Shown here in pieces: positions 32,850 to 40,260 of a stretch of DNA of 40,260 bases. Numbering within the stretch: the stretch's first letter is position 1; each line of letters starts with the position of its first letter. The DNA lies in assembly GCA_001556125.1 (NCBI GenBank), contig LSIG01000048.1, positions 1-40,260 on the forward strand, written 5' to 3'. The stretch comes from Rhizobiales bacterium CCH10-E5 (GTDB taxonomy: Bacteria > Pseudomonadota > Alphaproteobacteria > Rhizobiales > Beijerinckiaceae). The notes beneath the pieces were generated by a model that made no database searches, was not told the DNA's origin, and saw nothing but the letters and a program-made list of their open reading frames with translations. The position numbers were made by a program, and so were the translations under genes.

Positions 32850-33986
32850 ATGAACCCCGCCGACCTGCCCCTCGATCTCGATGCCCTGCTCGCGGGGCTT
32901 CGACCGTGGATCGAATGCGAGAGCCCGACCTTCGACGTCGCGGCCGTGAACCGGATGATGGATTTCGCGGCGAGCGAGCTTGTCGCGGCCGGCGCCATCG
33001 TCACGCGCTTTCCCGGCCCACCCGGCCTCGGCGACTGCCTGCGCGGCGACTTTCCGCATCCGCGAAGGGCTGAGCCCGGCATCCTGATGATGTCGCATCT
33101 CGACACGGTGCATCCGGTCGGCACGCTGAAGACGCTGCCCTTCCGGCGCGACGGCTGGCGCTGCTACGGGCCGGGCATCCTCGACATGAAGGGCGGCGCC
33201 TATGCCGGGCTGCAGGCGATCATCGCTTTGGCCAAGGCGGGGATCGAGACGCCGCTGCCGGTCAGCGTGTTGTTCACCAGCGACGAGGAGATCGGCAGCC
33301 CCGGTACGCGCGACCTGATCATGGAGCAGGCACGTCGGCATCGCTTCATCCTCGTTCCCGAGCCGGGGCGGCCGGGCAACGGCGTCGTCACCGGGCGCTA
33401 TGCGATCGCCCGCTTCAACCTCCTCGCCGAAGGGCGGCCGAGCCATGCCGGCTCCCAGCTCAAGAACGGCCGCTCCGCGATCAGCATGATGGCGCAGCAA
33501 CTGCTCGCGATCGAGGCGATGACCGATGACGACTGCACCTTCAGCGTCGGCGTGATCCAGGGCGGGCAATGGGTCAATTGCGTGCCGACGACCTGTCGAG
33601 CCGAGGCGCTCAGCATGGCGAAGCGGCAGGCGGATCTCGACCGCGGGGTCGAGCGTATGCTGGCGCTGGGCGTGCAGAATACCGACGGCACGCGCTTCAG
33701 CGTGACACGGGGCGTGACCCGGCCCGTCTGGGAACCGGACGCGGCCACGCTCGAGCTTTTCGGTCTCGCGCGCGAGGTGGCCGCCGAGCTAGGCTGGAGC
33801 CTCGAACACGGCTCGGCGGGCGGCGGTTCGGATGCCAATTTCACCGGAGCCGCAGGGCTTCCCTCGCTGGACGGGCTCGGTCTGCTCGGAGCCGGCTACC
33901 ATACGCTGGAGGAGCATATCGAGGTGGGCAGCCTGCTGCAGCGGACGCGACTGATGGCCGGGTTGCTCGCGCGGTTGACCGCGTGA
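32850..33986 (+). CDS. M20 family metallopeptidase (glutamate carboxypeptidase-like)
   Basis: A 378-residue M20A-type zinc carboxypeptidase. Visible metal motifs are MMSHLDTVHPVG (about 81-92), GILDMKGGAYAG (about 109-120), the catalytic SDEEIGSPG (about 145-153) and LVPEPGRPGNG. A C-terminal HTLEEHIEVGSLL histidine completes the site. Closest in type to carboxypeptidase G2-like enzymes that release C-terminal glutamate; the substrate here is unknown. Its 5' end is 11 bp after the hippurate hydrolase-like gene. Confidence 0.9.
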   Translation: MNPADLPLDLDALLAGLRPWIECESPTFDVAAVNRMMDFAASELVAAGAIVTRFPGPPGLGDCLRGDFPHPRRAEPGILMMSHLDTVHPVGTLKTLPFRRDGWRCYGPGILDMKGGAYAGLQAIIALAKAGIETPLPVSVLFTSDEEIGSPGTRDLIMEQARRHRFILVPEPGRPGNGVVTGRYAIARFNLLAEGRPSHAGSQLKNGRSAISMMAQQLLAIEAMTDDDCTFSVGVIQGGQWVNCVPTTCRAEALSMAKRQADLDRGVERMLALGVQNTDGTRFSVTRGVTRPVWEPDAATLELFGLAREVAAELGWSLEHGSAGGGSDANFTGAAGLPSLDGLGLLGAGYHTLEEHIEVGSLLQRTRLMAGLLARLTA

Positions 33987-34076
33987 GGATGCCGGGCGAG
34001 CATGGCTCGGCCCGTGGCACAGGGCCTGCATAGATCGCGATGCGCCGAACGCGCACGACAGTCGGAGGAGAGCACC

Positions 34077-35642
34077 ATGGCATGGCGTTTGAAGACTTTG
34101 GTGGCCGCCTGCGCGATCATCGCCGGCACTTCGATAGCGCCGGCGCAGACCCTCAAGGTCGTGATGCATTCCGACGTGAAGATCGTCGATCCGATCTGGA
34201 CCACGGCCTATATCGTCCGCAATCACGGCTACATGATCTACGACACGCTGTTCTCGATGGACGAGGCTGGCGCGATCAAGCCGCAGATGGTCGAGACCTT
34301 CACCGAATCGCCCGACAAGCTGACCTACAAGTTCACCCTCCGCGACGGTCTGCTCTGGCATGACGGCAAGCCCGTCACCTCGGAGGATTGCATCGCCTCG
34401 ATCAAGCGCTGGTCGGCCAAGGACCCGGTCGGCCAGAAGCTGATGACCTTCGTCGACACGATCACCGCCGACGATGCCAAGAGCTTCACGGTGAAGCTGA
34501 AATCGCCGACCGGCCTGCTGATCTTCGGTCTCGGCAAGCCATCGTCGAACGTGCCGTTCATGATGCCCAAGCGCGTGGCGGACACCGATCCGAACACGCA
34601 GATCTCGGAATTCATCGGCTCGGGCCCCTTCGTGCTGAAGACCGACGAATGGAAGCCGGGCGACAAGATCGTCTACACCAAGTTCAAGGACTACAAGCCG
34701 CGCGCCGAGCCGGCCTCGGGCCTCGCGGGGGGCAAGGTCGCGAAGCTTGACCGCATCGAGTGGCTGGCGGTGACCGACCAGCAGCAGGCGGTGAATGCGT
34801 TGCTCGCCGGCGAGATCGACATGATCGAGCAGCCGGCCTTCGACCTGATCCCGCTGCTCGCCGGCGACAAGAACATCAAGCTGTGGAACTACAACCCGCT
34901 CGGCCTGCAGTATACGATGCGCTTCAACCACACCCAGCCGCCCTTCGACAATCCGAAGGTGCGCCAGGCGGTGACCTATGCGCTGAACCAGAAGGATTTC
35001 CTCGAGGCGACGGTCGGCAATCCCGATTACTACCAGCCCTGCAAGGCGATGTTCGTCTGCGGCACGCCGCTCGCCTCCGAGAAGGGAATGGAGGGGCTGC
35101 TGGAATCGAACTTCCGGAAGTCTCAGGAGCTGCTCAAGGAAGCCGGCTATGACGGCAAGCCGATCGTGCTGCTGCACTCCACCGACCTGCAGTCGCTGAC
35201 CAATCTCGGCCCCGTCGCCAAGCAACTGCTGGAGCGCGGCGGCTTCAAGGTCGACATGCAATCCTCCGACTGGCAGACGGTGGTCTCCCGCCGCGTCCGC
35301 AAGGATCCGATCGAAAAGGGCGGCTGGAACGTGATGCAGACCTCCTGGGTTTCGGCCGACATCCTCAATCCGGTGATGGCGGGCTTCTTCAATGCCAGCT
35401 GCGACAAGGCGGCGTTCGGTTGGCCCTGCGACGAGCAGATGGAGAAGCTGCGCGACGATTTCGCTCGTGAGCCGGACCCGGCGAAGCAGAAGGCGATCGC
35501 GGAAGCCGTGCAGATGCGCTGGCGCGAAGTCGTCACCCATGTCCATCTCGGCCAGTACAATGTGCCGATCGCGGCCCGTAAGAGCGTCAGCGGCATCCTG
35601 ACGGCGCCGGCCCCGGTGTTCTGGAACGTCGAGAAGAAGTGA
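34077..35642 (+). CDS. peptide ABC transporter substrate-binding protein (DppA/SBP_bac_5)
   Basis: A 521-residue periplasmic binding protein. The Sec signal peptide ends after APA (residue 23). The mature part has the SBP_bac_5 layout: TLRDGLLWHDGKPVTSEDC (about 90-108), FIGSGPFVLKTDEWKPGDK, a QAVNALLAGEIDM segment and VRQAVTYALNQKDFL. Ligand is unknown; peptides or related amides fit the adjacent hydrolases. A strong GGAGGAG precedes the ATG at 34077. Downstream are two permeases and a fused ATPase. Confidence 0.93.
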   Translation: MAWRLKTLVAACAIIAGTSIAPAQTLKVVMHSDVKIVDPIWTTAYIVRNHGYMIYDTLFSMDEAGAIKPQMVETFTESPDKLTYKFTLRDGLLWHDGKPVTSEDCIASIKRWSAKDPVGQKLMTFVDTITADDAKSFTVKLKSPTGLLIFGLGKPSSNVPFMMPKRVADTDPNTQISEFIGSGPFVLKTDEWKPGDKIVYTKFKDYKPRAEPASGLAGGKVAKLDRIEWLAVTDQQQAVNALLAGEIDMIEQPAFDLIPLLAGDKNIKLWNYNPLGLQYTMRFNHTQPPFDNPKVRQAVTYALNQKDFLEATVGNPDYYQPCKAMFVCGTPLASEKGMEGLLESNFRKSQELLKEAGYDGKPIVLLHSTDLQSLTNLGPVAKQLLERGGFKVDMQSSDWQTVVSRRVRKDPIEKGGWNVMQTSWVSADILNPVMAGFFNASCDKAAFGWPCDEQMEKLRDDFAREPDPAKQKAIAEAVQMRWREVVTHVHLGQYNVPIAARKSVSGILTAPAPVFWNVEKK

Positions 35643-35675
35643 GGTGGCGACGCTGACCCTGCGGATCCGGCGCTG

Positions 35676-36617
35676 ATGCTCGGCTACATCCTGCGGCGCC
35701 TGCTCGCGACGGTCCCCGTGCTGGTGATCGTCGCGGTCCTGGTCTTCCTGATGCTGCGGCTGACGCCCGGCGACCCCGCTGCGGTGATCGCGGGCGACAA
35801 TGCGACGACCGAGCAGATCGCGCTGATCCGCAACCGGCTCGGGCTCGACAAGCCAATCCCGACGCAGTTCGCGATCTGGGCCGGCAATCTGCTGCGCGGC
35901 GACCTCGGCGAAAGCTTCTTCTTCAAGAAGCCGATCGGCGAACTCATCGCCGGGCGGATCGAGCCGACGCTCTCGCTCGCCTTCGCGACGATGCTGATCG
36001 CGATCTGCGTCGCGATCCCGCTCGGGGTGCTGGCGGCTTACAAGCACGGCTCCTGGATCGACCGGATCGTGATGGGCTTCTCGGTGCTGGGCTTCTCGGT
36101 GCCGGTCTTCGTCATCGGCTATGCGCTGATCTATGTCTTCGCGATCACGCTGGGCTGGTTCCCCGTCCAGGGCTACCAGCCGCTCTCGGGCGGGTTCGGG
36201 GGCTTCCTGCAGCGGCTGGTGCTGCCGGCGGTGACGCTGTCTGTGATCTACATCGCCCTTATTGCGCGGATGACGCGCGCCAGCGTGCTGGAGGTGCTGA
36301 ACGAGGATTATATCCGCACCGCCCGGGCCAAGGGGCAGGTCGAACGCAAGATCCTGTTTCGCCATGCGCTGAAGAACGCGGCGGTGCCGATCGTCACCGT
36401 CGTCGGCATCGGCATCGCGCTGCTCATCGGTGGCGTCGTGGTCACCGAGAGCGTCTATGCGATCCCCGGCCTCGGCCGGCTCACCGTCGATGCGGTGCTG
36501 GCGCGCGACTACCCGACCATTCAGGCGGTGATCCTGCTGTTTTCGGGCGTCTATGTCGGCATCAACCTGCTGATCGACCTCGCCTACAGCCTGTTCGACC
36601 CGAGGATCCGCTATTGA
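35676..36617 (+). CDS. ABC transporter permease (DppB type)
   Basis: A 313-residue inner-membrane permease with about six hydrophobic segments. It opens MLGYILRRLLATVPVLVIVA and PGDPA (residues 31-35), both typical of DppB. The ABC-interaction EAA loop is seen as DYIRTARAKGQVERKILFRH (about 212-231). It pairs with the next gene to form the membrane channel. The stop overlaps a TTG start of the next gene. Confidence 0.94.
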   Translation: MLGYILRRLLATVPVLVIVAVLVFLMLRLTPGDPAAVIAGDNATTEQIALIRNRLGLDKPIPTQFAIWAGNLLRGDLGESFFFKKPIGELIAGRIEPTLSLAFATMLIAICVAIPLGVLAAYKHGSWIDRIVMGFSVLGFSVPVFVIGYALIYVFAITLGWFPVQGYQPLSGGFGGFLQRLVLPAVTLSVIYIALIARMTRASVLEVLNEDYIRTARAKGQVERKILFRHALKNAAVPIVTVVGIGIALLIGGVVVTESVYAIPGLGRLTVDAVLARDYPTIQAVILLFSGVYVGINLLIDLAYSLFDPRIRY

Positions 36618-37540
36618 GCGCCGAGCCGACCCTTCTGGCGCCGGCTCCGGCCGAACCCGCCGCACCGGCCCGCACCGTCCTGCGGCGGCTGCTGCGCAAT
36701 CCCGTGGTGCTGATCGGTGGCACGGTGCTGCTGCTGATGGCGCTGATCGGGCTGTTGGCGCCCTATCTCGGCACGATCGACCCGACCGCGATCAATCCGA
36801 GCACGCGCAACCGTGTGCCGGGTTTCGAGCGGACGATCCGCGCCGATGACGGCACGACGACCGTGTTCAAGCATCGGATGGGGACGGATTCGCTCGGCCG
36901 CGACGTCTACAGCCGCGTCGTCTACGGGGCCCGCGTCTCGCTGCTGATCGCGGTCTCCGTCGCCTCGATCTCCATCGCCATCGGGCTCGTGGTCGGGCTG
37001 ATCGCCGGCTATGTGCGGCCGCTCGACGGCATCATCATGCGCTTCATGGACGGGCTGATGGCGATACCCGGCATCCTGCTCGCCATCGCGGTCGTCTCGC
37101 TGTTCCGCAGCGGTCTCGTTTCGGTGATCATCGCGATCATCGTGCCGGAGATCCCGCGCGTCGTACGGGTGGTGCGGTCGATCGTGCTGTCGGTGCGCGA
37201 GGAGCCCTATGTCGAGGCGGCGATCATGGCCGGCACGCGGCTGCCCAAGCTGATGGTGCGCCACATCCTGCCCAACACCATCGCGCCCCTGATCGTGCAG
37301 GGCACCTTCATCGCGGCCTCTGCGATCCTGGTCGAGGCGATCCTGTCCTTCCTCGGCATCGGCATCCCTCCGGAGATCCCGACCTGGGGCAACATCATGG
37401 CGGAGGGGCGCAACCTCTTCCGCGTCTTCCCGCACAACATCCTCTATCCGGGCATCTTCCTCGGCCTGACGGTGCTGGCGGTCAACATGCTGGGTGACGG
37501 CCTGCGCGACACCCTCGATCCCAAGATGGCCGGCCGATGA
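36614..37540 (+). CDS. ABC transporter permease (DppC type)
   Basis: A 308-residue permease. The N-terminal OppC-like segment (about 22-53) is followed by five hydrophobic segments. GTDSLGRDVYSRVVYGARVS (about 92-111) is the classical DppC signature, and EEPYVEAAIMAGTRLPKLMV is the EAA loop. The start is TTG at 36614 in a TTGA overlap with the DppB stop, so translation is likely coupled. The stop overlaps the ATPase start (ATGA). Confidence 0.94.
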   Translation: MSAEPTLLAPAPAEPAAPARTVLRRLLRNPVVLIGGTVLLLMALIGLLAPYLGTIDPTAINPSTRNRVPGFERTIRADDGTTTVFKHRMGTDSLGRDVYSRVVYGARVSLLIAVSVASISIAIGLVVGLIAGYVRPLDGIIMRFMDGLMAIPGILLAIAVVSLFRSGLVSVIIAIIVPEIPRVVRVVRSIVLSVREEPYVEAAIMAGTRLPKLMVRHILPNTIAPLIVQGTFIAASAILVEAILSFLGIGIPPEIPTWGNIMAEGRNLFRVFPHNILYPGIFLGLTVLAVNMLGDGLRDTLDPKMAGR

Positions 37541-39177
37541 GCGAGGGACAGACACCCGTCCTGGAGATCGCGGGGCTGAGCATCGCTTTGCCCGGCGGCG
37601 GCGACCGCGCCTTGGCTGTCGATGACGTCTCGCTCAGCGTCGGCGCGGGCGAGATCGTCTGCGTCGTCGGGGAATCGGGCTCGGGCAAATCCGTCACCGC
37701 ATTCTCGGTCATGGGCCTGCTCGCCAGGGCGCTGAAGCCCGTCGCGGGCGCGATCCGCCTGGAGGGCGAGGATGTTCTGGCGGCGACGCCGCAGCGGCTG
37801 CGGGCGCTGCGCGGCGACCGGATGGCGATGATCTTCCAGGAGCCGATGACGGCGCTGAACCCGGTGCTGACGATCGGCGACCAGATCGAGGAGGTTCTGC
37901 GCATCCACACCGATCTCGGCCCCGCCGAGCGGCGCAGCCGTGTGCTGGCGATGCTGGAGGCGATGCGCCTGCCCGAGCCGGAGCGGATGCACGCCTCCTA
38001 TCCGCATCAGATCTCCGGCGGGCAGCGCCAGCGCGTGATGATCGCGGCCGCGCTGATCCTCGATCCGGCGCTCCTGATCGCCGACGAGCCGACGACCGCG
38101 CTCGACGTCACGACGCAGGCGCAGATCCTGAAACTGATCAAAGACATGCAGAGCCGCCGCGGTACGGGCGTGCTCTTCATCACCCATGATTTCGGCGTCG
38201 TCGCCGAGATCGCCGACCGGGTCGTGGTGATGGAGAAGGGGCGGGTGGTCGAGCAGGGCGCCGCCGCGGACATCCTGACGCGACCGCAACACCCCTACAC
38301 GCAGATGCTGATCGCCGCCGTGCCGAGTCTGAAGCCGGCGCAGCGGAAGCCGGTTCTCGGTCCGCTCGCGCTGGAAACGGCCGGGCTCGGCAAGACCTAC
38401 AGCTCCAAGGCCCTGTTCCGGAAGGAGCGGGTCGTGCATGCGGCGAAGGATGTCGCGATCCGCGTGCGGCGCGGCGAGACCGTCGGCATCGTCGGCGAAT
38501 CCGGCTCCGGCAAGACCACGGTGGCACGCTGCATCGCGCGGCTGATGCCGCCCAGCGTCGGCTCCATTCTCGTACCCGACATCGACATCGCCCAACTGCC
38601 CGAGCGGCGCCTGCGGCCCTATCGCCGCAAGATCCAGGTGGTCTTCCAGGACCCGTTCCGCTCGCTCAACCCCCGCCGCACCGTTGGGGCCTCGATCATC
38701 GAGGGGCCGATGAATTTCGGACTAAGCGAGAAGGAGGCGCTGCAGCGGGCGCGCGACCTGATGGCGCTGGTCGGGCTGCAGCCGACCGCGCTCGAGCGCT
38801 ATCCGCACCAGTTCTCGGGAGGGCAGCGCCAGCGCATCGCGATCGCCCGCGCGCTGGCGATGGAGCCGGAGATTCTGATCGCGGACGAGGCCGTTTCGGC
38901 GCTGGACGTGTCGGTCCAGAAACAGGTGCTGGCCCTGCTCGCCGATGTGCAGGCGCGTTTCAACCTGGCGATCCTGTTCATCACCCATGACCTGCGGGTG
39001 GCCGCGCAAATCTGCGACCGCATCGTGGTGATGGAAAAAGGCCTGGTCGTCGAGCAGGGCGCGACCTCGCAGGTCTTCGCCGCGCCGGCCCACCCCTATA
39101 CGCGCGCCCTGATCGAGGCGGCGCCGGGCCGCGATTTCGCCGCGGGGACGCCCGCCGTTGACGCGGTGGAGGCCTGA
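37537..39177 (+). CDS. fused dual ABC ATPase (DppD-DppF type)
   Basis: A 546-residue protein with two complete nucleotide-binding domains, as in GsiA. Domain 1 has Walker A GESGSGKS (45-52), signature ISGGQRQRV and Walker B LLIADEPTT. Domain 2 has Walker A GESGSGKTT at about 319, FSGGQRQRIAIARALA and ILIADEAVS. The first domain ends with the oligopeptide-transporter C-terminal PYTQMLIAAVPSL segment. One gene thus supplies both ATPases of the importer. It overlaps the DppC stop. Confidence 0.94.
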   Translation: MSEGQTPVLEIAGLSIALPGGGDRALAVDDVSLSVGAGEIVCVVGESGSGKSVTAFSVMGLLARALKPVAGAIRLEGEDVLAATPQRLRALRGDRMAMIFQEPMTALNPVLTIGDQIEEVLRIHTDLGPAERRSRVLAMLEAMRLPEPERMHASYPHQISGGQRQRVMIAAALILDPALLIADEPTTALDVTTQAQILKLIKDMQSRRGTGVLFITHDFGVVAEIADRVVVMEKGRVVEQGAAADILTRPQHPYTQMLIAAVPSLKPAQRKPVLGPLALETAGLGKTYSSKALFRKERVVHAAKDVAIRVRRGETVGIVGESGSGKTTVARCIARLMPPSVGSILVPDIDIAQLPERRLRPYRRKIQVVFQDPFRSLNPRRTVGASIIEGPMNFGLSEKEALQRARDLMALVGLQPTALERYPHQFSGGQRQRIAIARALAMEPEILIADEAVSALDVSVQKQVLALLADVQARFNLAILFITHDLRVAAQICDRIVVMEKGLVVEQGATSQVFAAPAHPYTRALIEAAPGRDFAAGTPAVDAVEA

Positions 39178-39219
39178 CCGGATAGTCCGCCTCCCTCGGC
39201 AACCGACGGAAGCGGGCGC

Positions 39220-40002
39220 ATGGACGACGAGATTCTCTACACGGTCGAAGCCGGGATCGGCACGATCACGCTAAACCGCCCCCAGGCCCGCAATGCGCTG
39301 ACCTTTGCGATGTATGAGCGGCTGGCGGCGATCTGCAGCGATCCGGCCGCTCATGGCGCGCCCAAGGTGCTGATCGTCACCGGTGCGGGCGACAAGGCGT
39401 TCGCCGCCGGAACGGACATCGCGCAGTTCCGCAGCTTCGCCTCGCCTCAGGATGCGCTGGACTATGAGGAAAAGATCGACCGCGTCATCACCGCGATCGA
39501 GCGTTGTCCGGTCCCGATGATCGCGGCGATCTCGGGGGCGGTGACGGGCGGAGGGGCCAGCATCGCCTGCGCCTGCGACATCCGCATCGCCACGCCGACG
39601 GCGCGCTTCGGCTTTCCGATCGCGCGGACGCTGGGTAATTGCCTGTCGATGGCGAACCATGCCCGGCTCGCGGCGCTGCTCGGGCCGGCGCGGGTCAAGG
39701 ACATCGTCTTCACGGCCCGGCTGATGGAGGCGGAGGAGGGGCATCGCGTCGGCCTCTACAGCGAGATCGTCGCCGATCACGCGGTGCTGATGAGCCGTGC
39801 CCGCGAACTGGCGACGACCATCGCCGGCCATGCGCCGCTGACGATGCGGGCGACGAAAGAGGCGCTGCGCCGGCTGACCGCCGCAGCGGTGCCGGCCGAT
39901 GGCGGCGATGATCTGGTGGTGATGTGCTATGACAGCGCCGATTTCCGCGAGGGCATGGAGGCCTTTCTCGGCAAGCGCACGCCGAACTGGCAGGGCCGTT
40001 GA
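39220..40002 (+). CDS. crotonase-superfamily protein lacking hydratase glutamates
   Basis: A 260-residue protein with the enoyl-CoA hydratase/isomerase fold. The oxyanion-hole strands are [12 protein letters not shown] (59-70) and [11 protein letters not shown] (104-114). However, the two catalytic glutamates of rat enoyl-CoA hydratase (Glu144 and Glu164, 20 residues apart) correspond to Ser114 (GGGAS) and Ile134 (GFPI). It is therefore unlikely to hydrate enoyl-CoA; isomerase, hydrolase or dehalogenase-like reactions of the superfamily are possible. It follows the transporter by 42 bp and may belong to the same transcript. Confidence 0.85.
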   Translation: MDDEILYTVEAGIGTITLNRPQARNALTFAMYERLAAICSDPAAHGAPKVLIVTGAGDKAFAAGTDIAQFRSFASPQDALDYEEKIDRVITAIERCPVPMIAAISGAVTGGGASIACACDIRIATPTARFGFPIARTLGNCLSMANHARLAALLGPARVKDIVFTARLMEAEEGHRVGLYSEIVADHAVLMSRARELATTIAGHAPLTMRATKEALRRLTAAAVPADGGDDLVVMCYDSADFREGMEAFLGKRTPNWQGR

Positions 40003-40064
40003 GACGAGCGGCGGGTTTACGCGGGACGTGTCCATCGCCTAGATGCGCGCGTCCAACGGGAGCG

Positions 40065-40260
40065 GTGGCGGTTTTGCCGAGGGGTTCGAGGTATCTGGTG
40101 ACGGGTGGGGCGGGCTTCATCGGCTCGGCCGTCGTGCGCAGGCTGATCGGGGAGACGGAGGCGTCCGTCTGCGTCGTCGACAAGCTGACTTATGCCGGCC
40201 ATCTGGCCTCGCTGGCGCCGGTGGCGGCCGATCCGCGCTATCGCTTCGAGAAGGCGGATA
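40065..40260 (+). CDS. rfbB: dTDP-glucose 4,6-dehydratase, 5' part
   Basis: The window ends inside this gene. The visible ~65 residues contain [20 protein letters not shown] (NAD-binding Rossmann loop), then [20 protein letters not shown] and RYRFEKAD, which are diagnostic of RmlB/RfbB. The enzyme makes dTDP-4-keto-6-deoxyglucose for rhamnose and surface polysaccharides. The start is uncertain: GTG at 40065 (GGGAG just upstream) or TTG at 40074; no ATG is in frame nearby. It probably opens a dTDP-rhamnose or polysaccharide cluster beyond the window. Confidence 0.88.
   Translation, partial: MAVLPRGSRYLVTGGAGFIGSAVVRRLIGETEASVCVVDKLTYAGHLASLAPVAADPRYRFEKAD

Noticed and set aside
1..40260. CRISPR array, prophage, insertion sequence, rRNA or tRNA genes
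   Set aside because: No spaced direct repeats, transposase, phage structural genes, or tRNA-like cloverleaf sequences were seen in reading both strands.

Overview
The window is GC-rich alphaproteobacterial chromosome. Gene content and order (aroC, an HTH-fused RibB, folP-folB-folK, fabI, a DnaJ-class protein, an RT0821-type lipoprotein, pdxH-SDR, NUDIX-TIGR02301, a PhnA-like membrane protein, a ChrR-type anti-sigma factor) point to Hyphomicrobiales. Bosea or a close relative is my best guess; this is inference from recall, not a database result. Codon third positions are strongly G/C except in the first ~600 bases, which are visibly AT-rich.

Layout. 1-640: AT-rich segment with an orphan Phd/YefM antitoxin and a possible 46-residue membrane protein. 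643-5709: aroC, ribB (with an N-terminal helix-turn-helix and a degenerate GTP cyclohydrolase II domain), a convergent histidine phosphatase, and the overlapping folate genes folP-folB-folK. 5717-8161 (minus): fabI, a DnaJ-class protein and a lipoprotein. 8289-10612 (plus): pdxH, an SDR, a NUDIX hydrolase and a TIGR02301-type exported protein. 10829-12956: small proteins, including a 24-residue membrane peptide directly before a PhnA-like membrane protein, closed by a strong intrinsic terminator.

13018-20327 is the most interesting block. Two divergent operons are fired from a 255-bp gap that carries ECF-type promoter motifs on both strands. Minus: a COG2907-type flavoprotein and a DUF1365 protein. 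Plus: an ECF sigma factor, a ChrR-like anti-sigma factor that lacks both zinc-binding cysteines, a DUF1295 membrane protein and a CFA-synthase-family methyltransferase. A DUF2177 protein and a second CFA-synthase-family enzyme follow. Together they look like a stress-induced system that modifies unsaturated phospholipid acyl chains, comparable to the RpoE/ChrR singlet-oxygen regulon and the methylated/furan fatty acid pathway of other alphaproteobacteria.

20350-27300 (minus) is a signalling block: a soluble multi-PAS hybrid histidine kinase with two receiver domains, a FeeM/autoinducer-synthase-like GNAT protein with a perfect 14-bp inverted repeat just before its start, and a membrane GGDEF-EAL protein. 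27440-30030 holds a small Cys-containing hypothetical protein, pepT and a ferredoxin-NADP reductase. 30147-40002 is one long co-directional run: an MlrC/M81 peptidase, two M20 peptidases, a complete Dpp-type peptide ABC transporter with both ATPases fused, and a crotonase-fold protein lacking both hydratase glutamates. It reads as a peptide or amide uptake-and-hydrolysis operon. The window ends inside a dTDP-glucose 4,6-dehydratase gene. I saw no rRNA, tRNA, CRISPR array or insertion sequence.
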